From positions 5,380,563-5,444,562 of the forward strand of contig JAJEKV010000020.1 of assembly GCA_021234155.1 (NCBI GenBank): a stretch of DNA of 64,000 nucleotides, given 5' to 3'. Below are positions 56,317-64,000 of this stretch, piece by piece. The notes under the pieces are model-generated. The model ran no database searches and was not told where the DNA came from. It was given only the letters and a program-made list of their open reading frames with translations. Position 1 is the stretch's first letter. The number at the start of each line of letters is the position of its first letter. A program made the translations under genes and the position numbers. Origin of the DNA: Isoetes taiwanensis (lineage: Eukaryota > Streptophyta > Lycopodiopsida > Isoetales > Isoetaceae).

Positions 56317-56586
56317 GAGTCGATAAAGAAAATTATTCACGACAGCCTTGACCACTATGATAGATATCTTCGATAAGCATATACATATATACATCACTTC
56401 AATGCATTAATCAGTCATTACTACGAGATCGAGACAAAAATAAGTCAATTGGGAGCATGAATGATAAAGTGAATTGCTCGTGATGGCCTTGACCCCTACG
56501 ATAGATTTCTTCTATAATGTATATCATTTCAATGCGTTAATTAGACATCACCAAGAGACCAAAGCAAAAAAGAGGCAATTGGGAGG
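56317..56586. repeat. GC-rich hairpin repeat, decayed copies 4 and 5 in a tandem unit
   Basis: Two copies of a unit of about 135 bp (about 56,317-56,455 and 56,456-56,586). Each carries a decayed form of the hairpin core (GACAGCCTTGACCACTATGA and GATGGCCTTGACCCCTACGA, stems mostly lost) followed by TAGATTTCTT-like tails and ATTTCAATGC[AG]TTAAT. This shows that the repeat family has a longer unit than the 58 bp shared at 5.0 and 49.1 kb. Confidence 0.6.
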
Positions 56587-56977
56587 AGAAAAGCTGAAAG
56601 AAGGGAAAAAGAATAGAACAACTAAGAAAATGAAGATAACAATGAATGCATTCTTAAATATTATTTATTCATCTTAGAATTTCTGCCGATCTAGTAGTTC
56701 AGATTGGCAGTGGTACATATGAAGTTACATCTTTATTTATAAGAAGATTCAGAAGCCATCATAATGGCAATCATAGAACCACATGTACCACAAAGTTATG
56801 ATGAAGCTATCAGAAGTGTTTTTTGATGAACATGGACCTTTATTACTCAAAAGAATACAACGAGTACATGGGGGGCTCAAAACCCAGTGAATAAGGTGTC
56901 CACTAGAGCAACACTACCCACCACATACATAACATAGAAAAGCAGAGGATACACATGCCTTAAATTGGAGACATGCT
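56587..56977. other. Non-coding; possible retroposon tail
   Basis: A stretch near 56,840-56,960 (CCTTTATTACTCAAAAGAAT, then GGGGGGCTCAAAACCC) looks like a reversed LINE 3' end with a GGGCTCAAAACCC hairpin. It is too short to classify. Confidence 0.25.
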
Positions 56978-58463
56978 ATGGAGGAAGAATTAAATGCTTT
57001 TAAAAGGACTGATACATATGAATTAGTAAAGAGACCAGAAGGGAAAAATGTTGTTGCCAGCAAATGGATATTTAAAAATAAACTTGGATCTGATGGAAAG
57101 TCAACAGTTTATAAAGCCCGACTTGTGGCAAAAGGATATTCTCAGAAAAAAGCGCTGGATTATAATGAAACATTCTCTCCTATAGTCAAACTTGCAAGTA
57201 TCAGGATTCTCTTAGCATATGCAAGTGCAAATGATTTAGAAATCCATCATATGGATGTCAGCATAACATTTTTAAATGCTAAACTTGAAGAAGATATATT
57301 CGTGCAACAAGCAGAAGGATTTGAACAGGGTACAGGAATGGTTTGGAAATTAAAACGAGCAATTTATGGGCTCAAGCAATCCCCTAGAGAATGGTATAAG
57401 TGTATGGACAGTTTTTTGAGAACAAGTGGATTCAAGAAACTTGAAAGTGGTGGGAACATATGTATATATTTAAAGACAAACAGAATTTTTGTATCATTGC
57501 ATTATATGTAGATGTGGTGGCAAATGACATCACATGTTTAAATGACTGCAAGCAAACTCTCAAGTCTAAATTCAAGATGAGAGACCTTGGAGAGCTCAAA
57601 AGATTTTTAGGGATTGAAGTAACAAGAAATAGAGGTGAAAAAGGACTTGTTCTTCGACAATCAACATTCAAAACATTCTTGACAGGTTTGGAATGTGAAA
57701 TTGTAACAGTGCTGATACTCACCTTATAACAAGGCACAAAATATCTATCAATATGTGTCCCAAATCAGAGGTTGAAGTTGCTGAAATGTTGAATATTCCA
57801 TACAAAGAATTAATAGGTTGCCTATTGTATGTAGCTAACTGTACACGCCCTGACATTGCATTCTCTGTAAGTTTGCTGAGCAGTTACTCCAATAACCCAG
57901 GAAAGACTCACTGGACAGCTGCAAAAAGAATATTAAGATTTCTCAAAGGGACTCAAAATGAAGGTATTTGTTTCTCAAGTAATCATTTGCAACTACAAGC
58001 CTACTGTGATGCAGACTGGGCTTCAGATCTAGACCAAAGGAAATCAACATCAGGATTCGCCTTGATGCTAGCTGGAGGCTCAGTTGCCTCGAAATCAAAG
58101 AAGCAAAATAGTGTAGCAATGTCTTCTGCTGAAGCAGAGTAGGCTGCAACAACTTTGGCTACTAAGGAGATAGTATGGGCAAGGAGGTTACTCAATGAGT
58201 TAGGGATAATTCAAATTAATCCCACTATATTATTAAGTGATAGCTTAAGTTGCATAGCTATCACTAAAAATCCAGTTATGCACCAGAGAACTAAGCATAT
58301 CGAAATTCATATGCATTTCATCAGGGAACAAGTTGCTAAAAAGGTTATTGCAGTTGAATATGTGAAAACACAGGAGCAAACTGCAGACATATTAACTAAA
58401 GCTTTGCCTCAGACCAAATTTGACAAGTTCAGATACATGCTGGGAATACATGGAAAGGGATAA
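56978..58463 (+). pseudogene. Ty1/copia polyprotein: RT and RNase H, inactive
   Basis: Motifs in order: SKWIFKNKLGSDG, ARLVAKGYSQKK, HHMDVSITFLN and YGLKQSPREWY of the reverse transcriptase, then YVDV where the catalytic YVDD is expected. RNase H follows with YCDADWASDLDQRKSTSG and SSAEAE, then TAG (58,140-58,142), with DSLSCIAITKNP, HIEIHMHFIRE and ADILTKALP after it. Frame changes lie near 57,490 and 57,745. Gag, protease and integrase are absent and no LTR is seen, so it is a truncated relic. The lost second Asp of YVDD alone would inactivate it. Confidence 0.9.
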
Positions 58464-58499
58464 ATTGTTGTATCAGACAAGTTGCATCTCAGGATGATG

Positions 58500-60170
58500 A
58501 CATGAAGGAGGAAGGAAGGAAGGAAGGAAGAAATTTTAACGTCCACGGAACCCAATCGGGTTATGGGACCAGAACAAACAAAGGGGGCATAAGCCCTAAC
58601 AGAACAGAGCGCCGAAGCCCAAAAAACAGAACATGGGGTCTAAGCCCCGTTACAACACACAAATAAAGGAAACTGAACCAACCTAAAGAACAGGGAGCCC
58701 GTGGCTATGCCAAAACTGTCCAGGGATCAGTCGGCCACTGATCCCGAATGATAGCCTGGCCTCCCCTATACACTGCCCATTTCCGTTGTAGGCGAGCCTC
58801 GCGCACTCGACATAGCTCTTCTTTCCACCGCAAAGCCGTGGCGGGGTCAAATCTTCCAAACGTAGAAGGTGGTTCCCTTCAAATGATTGCCATGCCTCAG
58901 AGCCCGGAAAGAGCATCCCAAAGCGCACCAAGAGATGACGGGCGGTCGGGTCGTGGTGCTCCAACCCGCCTGGGTTGAAAGGATGCCGCCCGGCAGTATG
59001 CGATCCCCGACCGAAAAAAGGCAGCCTCATCATCAGAAAGGTGCGAAGTTACCCGCCTCCTTCGCACCTACAATATGCAAGGTCGTGGTCGATGCATGTT
59101 CCGCGGGCCCTACCAAACTCGTAAGGCGGAGTGGGCAACAAATCCTCGCCGGAGGTCAGGCGGGCATTGAGACCGGTTCATCGGTCCCGTGCATAGCATC
59201 GGCCGCAGCATAGCACTCACATGGCCGTGCAAGGGCCCCGGCTAGATTAACCGGTGAAACATTATTGTGGATCGGCCGAGCCGCGGCCTCGCAGACTATA
59301 GCAATAACTCAAGAAGTTGTACCCAGCCTTCTAGTGGCAACTGAGCAGATGTCTCGCGGAGAGTAATCCAGAGAGCCGGACCGCGGTGGATCCCCGCAAG
59401 TATCCCCAAGGCAAACATCGGAGCCGAGCATCAATCCCGGCCCAAGGCCGCAGCCTAAAGATGCACCGAAGGATGGGTCGATGGGGACGCTGGGGCCCAA
59501 AGAAGGGGGCTGCCTGAAGGTATGGCTCAATTGTGGGGTCATAGGGTTTGTCAAAGCCTGACGCGGGTGCCTGAATCAGGTTCTTTGATTTGCGGGTCTC
59601 CCTAGCCAAGCGCTTAATCTTCCGAGTCATGCTGACTTCCAAAGGCTATGGGGTCTCTGGCTGTAAAAAGCGTGCTCATAATCCAATTTGGGGACTCGAA
59701 ATCACAGTCAGAGCACCTTTTGGGGCTAGAAAGAGATTGTAAACCCTAGAGAGAGAAAAGGCTATGGGGTCTCTGGCTGTAAAAAGCGTGCTTAGAATCC
59801 AATTTGGGACCCAAAATCACAGTCAGAGCACCTTTTGGGCTAGAGAGAGATTGTAAACCCTAGAGAGAGAAAGCCAGAAGGGGGCAAATCAAGGGGGGTC
59901 TATGCAAGGGCAGTGAGGGCGCGATGTGCTGCCATAGAAGAAGAGCCTGCATGAACTGACATGATACTAACCTGGTGGGTCAAGCCGGGGGCAAAAATCA
60001 GGCTGGGAGGTGCTGCTGTGGCCGGACTGAATGAATCCTGCCGAACCGGGCTTGCCAAAAACCTCCTGTAGTCTGCCGAACTGGGCCTTAAGGTGGCCGA
60101 GAGGAGTGTTGTTGGAAATCATGTCATGATAAGGTTCAATGGTTGGGATATTGCACAAATAAGGTTCAAT
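58500..60170 (-). mobile_element. GC-rich LINE-like block (5' and 3' ends, centre deleted)
   Basis: On the minus strand the block ends with three small stem-loops (GGGGCTTAGACCCC, GGGCTTCGGCGCTC, GGGCTTATGCCCC), an AT-poor tail and (TTCC)n at about 58,505-58,532. This resembles LINE 3' ends that stop in a simple repeat. Its other end has a tandem 117-119 bp repeat (59,640-59,756 and 59,757-59,875), as is common in retroelement 5' regions. Minus-strand frames (FDPATALRWKEELCRVREAR, ASGFDKPYDPTIEPYLQAAP) are protein-like but unrecognised. Strongly richer in G+C than both flanks. The LINE reading is an inference. Confidence 0.35.
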
Positions 60171-60670
60171 GGTTGAACCTTAATAAAGGTTGGAATGATA
60201 TCAAATACTGGATATTTTAGAAGGCCGAATTATATGTTAAAGGTGTAATTATTTCTAAGTTAATATTAAGCTGTTCTCGACTATTTCGAGCCAGTCCAGC
60301 TACAAGTTCGATCGGTTCTGCTAGACTGACGGATCACTAAGCTTTTATACTATGATCAGAGAACGATCTGGCATCGAATGGTGCCGGATCCGAACCAATA
60401 CACGTATAACCTCCTCCTCCTACACACTATCATTTTGGGAGTGGCTAGGATTCTATCAATGATAATCCCCATGGTAAAACTTCTGTATGGAATGTCCTCA
60501 TTTTTTCTATTAGTCATGGGGGGTCATGTCTTCTATCTAGTGGTAGGATAAGCTAAGTAGTTTGTATCCCACTTTGGCACCAGGACCACAAGCTTTTGCT
60601 TCATTGTCCAAGAAAAAGCTTGTAGCTATTGCATCGCATAGGGTCGCACAAGCTACAGATTGAGATATGT

Positions 60671-60916
60671 AGATGGGAACAACCGCAATTGCCGTGAAAA
60701 GCAAGATTATGTGCATGTTGCCAGTTACAGGTTGTTGAAGATGAAATCCATACTCTTCTAAGATATCCTGCTTTTGAGATGGTCAGGAATCATTATTTGA
60801 CCTTATTATTCCATTCTATGCTTCCACAACTTCTCAGAGCACCATCTGCACATGACTTGGCATTATACATACTTGAGGTTCTGGATGAGCATCTTCAATT
60901 ACTGAGCCCTCAATAG
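60671..60916 (+). pseudogene. Retroelement C-terminal zinc-knuckle relic, copy 1
   Basis: The frame reads RWEQPQLP, stop, KARLCACCQLQVVEDEIHTL and LRYPAFEMVRNHYLTL. RW...RLCxxC...VEDExHxLxxCPAxxxxR is a pattern found at the C-terminus of many non-LTR reverse-transcriptase proteins. No reverse transcriptase is found nearby. Confidence 0.45.
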
Positions 60917-61721
60917 TCATCATAATCTCTTATTTTCCTTCTGATTATCTAGTATCATCATTACTGTAAAGTTTTTTCCCTCCTTATTATTATTGTTTTT
61001 TTAAATCCCAGGTGCATGTGGGCTCGATGCCTTTAAGCATGCAATGTTGTCTTGCTTTTGAACATGTAACTCAAGGAAATGCATGCCTCCAATTTACCTT
61101 ATTTGCACTTCCAAGTACATCTGTAGTCTCATGTTTGACTTCATATATTTTTAAATGCTCTCGAAGCGTGATGCTTTATTAGCAAATTTGGCATATAATA
61201 TCTAGCAATGATGCTTTATAGTGGGCTCCTATTTTTCCCTCAAAAGCCTTCATAATCAAGGTTTTCAATCTTAGTGGTAATGTTTACAATTTAGCAACAT
61301 ATGCTTGTCGCATAAGTTTGATCGCCTTCATGGACATTGAAATATAATTTAATCCAATTCAATTTAATTCCTTTGCTTCTGAGGTAATAAAAACAATGGT
61401 CAATTAAACATTCAGAGCAATTAAGTTTTCTAATCATGAAAGCCCCAATGCACCAAATGCACATGGGTCTTAACTTGATGTTTCGTTGACATGACAAACC
61501 CATGAAGATTGTTTATGAAATGTGTATGCATGCCATGGATAAATTGGTCTTATAAAGGACACTAAGATGCTATTCTCCTCCTTCTCCTACACACTATCGT
61601 GTTGGGAGAGGCTAGGATTCTATCAATGATAATCCCCATGGTAGAACTTCTGTATGGAAAAAGGAAAAGCTTGTAACTATTGCATCCCATAGGGCCGCAC
61701 AAGCTACAGATTGAGACATGT

Positions 61722-61957
61722 AGATGGGAACCTCAATTGCCGCGAGAAACAAGATTATGTGCATGTTGCTAGTTACATGTTGTTGAATATGAACGCCATA
61801 CTCTTCTAAGATGTCTTGCTTTTGACATGTTCAGGAATCATTATTTGACCTTAACATTCCATTCCATGCTTCTACAACTTCTCACAGCACCATCTGTGCA
61901 TGATTATACATACTTGAGGTTCTGGATGAGCGTCTTCAATTACTGAGCCCTCAATAG
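61722..61957 (+). pseudogene. Retroelement C-terminal zinc-knuckle relic, copy 2
   Basis: Second copy within the tandem duplication: RWEPQLPRETRLCACC, stop, then VVEYERHTLLRCLAFDMFRN. It keeps the Arg-Glu lost from copy 1 and the second Cys, while copy 1 keeps others, so the two have decayed independently. Confidence 0.45.
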
Positions 61958-62465
61958 TCATCATAATCTCTTATTTTCCTTCCGATAATCCAGTATCATT
62001 ATTACTGCAAAGGTTTTTCCCTCCTCCTTATTATTATTATTATTTTTTTTAATCCCAGGAGCATGTGGGGTCGATGCCTTTAAGCATTAGACCCATATCC
62101 TGAATCGACTACTTTTATGTCCAGCCAGTTATTAAACTTTCGTCTTGTATTGACAAGTGGAGAAAAGCTTAAAAAAATCTTAGAGCAAAAATTTGTGTTT
62201 ACTTTGCACGATAATTACTTGCTCTCTCTGTGGATTTCAATATCATTTTGCTATTTATACCCATAGGGTTGTTTATGAGATGGAAGAAAAAAAGGGAAAA
62301 ATAAATTATAATATTAGCACGGGGATGGAAGTGATCTGATTTGATAATGTGGATTTAGGAATATTGTAAAATTGTAATCCGTGGAAGATAAATGGAGCAA
62401 GTCATGTTTCTTTTGCTTGTGTTTATGAAGATCTAACATGTGAATTAGATACGTATTTCTATTAG

Positions 62466-62590
62466 TGTCTAATAGTTATGTCTAGGTTCAAATCCTAAGG
62501 GGCATTTAAGCATAACATTCATTTTTGTTTTAGCGTCGAATAGTTATGCCTAGGTTCAAATCCTATGGGACATTTGACCATAGTATCCAT
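62466..62590 (+). repeat. Two tandem tRNA-like T-arm units
   Basis: A unit of about 66 bp containing TAGTTATGYCTAGGTTCAAAT is repeated. The T-arm hairpins TAGGTTCAAATCCTA are at 62,483-62,497 and 62,551-62,565, each with a consensus B box. There are no other tRNA arms. Likely a SINE fragment within the 690-bp insert of the tandem duplication. Confidence 0.4.
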
Positions 62591-62996
62591 TTTAATAAGT
62601 TCTAGATTTTTTTGAATATTTTGTATGCCCATTAATCTGATACAAGTCCACAATTCTATTTGTTATCTCATCTATGTGCTTATTTATAATTTGAAAAAAA
62701 GTGGATATGCGGGAAAAAGGAGTTGGCAATATTATCAATTGCAAGAGATAGAAGAAGAAGAGATAGAAGATGAACAATATACTATGTGATGTTGTCTTGG
62801 TTTTGAATATGTAACTCAAGAAAATGCATGCCTCCAATTTACCTTATCCGCATTTCCAAGTACATCTTTAGTCTCATGTTTGACTTCATATATTTTTAAG
62901 TGCTCTCGAAGCGTGATGCTTTATTAGCAAATTTGGCATATAATATCTAGCAATGATGCTTTATAGTGGTCTCGCTATTTTTCCCTCAAAAGCCTT

Positions 62997-64000
62997 AACC
63001 ACTAATCCTTGCAAGTTAAGTTGATCCAACCATTGTCCACCGTTGGATTGGAACAAGATTATTATGCATAACTCTCAGAATATTCTTGCCTTGGCGAATA
63101 TTCCAGTGATTATTGGCATAACCCTCCGAATATTCTTCTTCTAAAGAATATTCCACTGATTATCGCCCTCTGTTTCCCTCTGTCTCCCTCTGTTTCCTCT
63201 GTTTCCATCTGTCTTCCTCTGTTTCCATCTGTTTCCCTCGGTTTCCTCTGTTTCTCTGTTCCATGTACTTGGCGCCAGACTAAAACATGGCAAATCACTG
63301 CTAAATTAGATGTGTGTATGGTAGAAATCAAGGCAAAAGGAGTGCTGAAAGAAAAGATCGAAGCAGAAATCACAAAAAAGGGGGGCTTCCAAAGCACCAG
63401 ATCAAAGAAGAAATATTTGTTGTTCACTTTACATCTCTGTAAACACTAGATATTTGTATGAAAAGAATAGAAATCTTCTCTAAAATATGGATTTTCTTCA
63501 TGTAAACAAAGTTCCGGCTAAGCTGTTTAATTCTTGGTGTAAGTTTGCAAGCTATAAAGGAAGAAAAGAGTCTCCGAATTAAAGCCTCTTAAGCTCGAAG
63601 ATTAGTTCGATTCAGGCAGCCGAAATGCAGCATTCCTTATGAAATCTCTCTGTCAAGCAATATGCAGGACCAAATTCAAGAAACGCCAACAAATCGCCTG
63701 CATTTTGTGGCAAACCTGTTGCAAAAAATATGTATAAATTCCGGCTCAAATCTGCAATTTTAGCCTCTACAACAGCCTCTGCCTTTGCAAGATCCGGCTT
63801 ATATGCAAATTTGTCCAAATTTGGCACAGTTTCAGAAGCAAAAAAGGGGCAAAGATACACTGGATTTCACTGTAGCTCTAATACAGAAGATTTGCCAAAG
63901 GGCGGTAATTGTCTGGAGATACTTGCTCGGACCAGTGGTTAAGGGAGGTCAACCTCCTCCTCTCGAGGGTCATGCAAAATAACCCTCTCGACTTGCCAGC
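62997..64000. other. Non-coding; pyrimidine-rich low-complexity tract at 63,165-63,262
   Basis: CTCTGTTTCC and CTCTGTCTCC motifs repeat about ten times. No gene recognised up to the window end. Open frames on both strands at 63,612-63,982 have no domain. Confidence 0.4.

Larger units (their letters stand above)
60411..62996. repeat. Old tandem duplication of a unit of about 1.2 kb
   Basis: Copy 1 is about 60,411-61,257 and copy 2 about 61,575-62,996. Both begin CTCCT...CTACACACTATC and end with TTGGCATATAATATCTAGCA, GCTTTATAGTGG and CCCTCAAAAGCCTT. Copy 2 lacks about 120 bp (matching 60,494-60,612) and has gained about 690 bp (about 62,094-62,784). Identity is near 88%. Confidence 0.8.

Noticed and set aside
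60273-60294. Possible further palindrome copy (TTCTCGACTATTTCGAG)
   Set aside because: Only the left arm matches; the right arm is too degenerate to distinguish from chance.
63612-63982. Overlapping open frames on both strands at the window end
   Set aside because: Neither shows a domain or a supported start, and the region is cut by the window edge.

Overview
This is nuclear DNA of a land plant with a repeat-rich, low-gene-density genome. The evidence is a UDP-glycosyltransferase with a 44-residue PSPG box and a spliceable intron, relics of an organellar small heat-shock protein, a PPR protein and a TRM1-like tRNA methyltransferase, plant L1-type LINEs, a Ty1/copia relic, and TIR and Helitron elements. 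The spacing and the heavy load of decayed LINEs fit a large-genome lineage such as a fern, lycophyte or conifer better than a compact angiosperm. I cannot fix the clade from sequence alone.

Layout. 1-8.2 kb: an orphan promoter with heat-shock elements, a decayed M23-peptidase fragment, short tandem repeats and a GC-rich LTR-like block. 8.2-14.2 kb: a near-complete but dead L1-type LINE (LINE-A) with poly-A tail and candidate target-site duplication. 14.2-20.6 kb: mostly non-coding, with a possible 47-residue secreted proline-rich peptide, a 198-bp MITE with TAA duplications, and a PPR relic interrupted by a second MITE. 20.6-29.0 kb: a three-level nest. LINE-C is split by LINE-B (7-bp duplication), and LINE-B is split by a 2.08-kb hAT-like element (8-bp duplication). 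Removing the hAT-like element restores the LINE-B reading frame. 29.4-30.2 kb: a TRM1-like pseudogene.

33,010-45,195 is the most interesting part. Two perfect 25-bp inverted repeats, each flanked by TTCC, bound a 12,186-bp segment. It holds a decayed DUF7869-type putative transposase at the left end and a GC-richer cargo block: several unrecognised ORFs, an FCP1/NIF-like HAD protein, at least 21 copies of a 22-34 bp palindrome confined to the spaces between ORFs, and six hairpins of about 65-85 nt with a conserved loop. In both hairpin families the two arms change together between copies. I read this as a large cargo-bearing DNA transposon with a dedicated set of structured intergenic elements, and I do not recognise it as a described element.

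45-64 kb: a third LINE type (LINE-D), an organellar Hsp20 pseudogene, the one clearly intact gene (a family-1 UGT at 51,037-52,598, which lacks the usual catalytic His and the His of the HCGWNS motif), a duplicated tail of that gene, a Helitron 3' terminus, a copia pseudogene, a GC-rich LINE-like block and an old tandem duplication carrying a retroelement zinc-knuckle relic. A separate GC-rich hairpin repeat occurs at five places across the window.

Very little of the window looks functionally coding. The UGT is the only full-length gene. The small proline-rich peptide is intact but unconfirmed. The cargo ORFs are broken by small indels that could be decay or assembly error.
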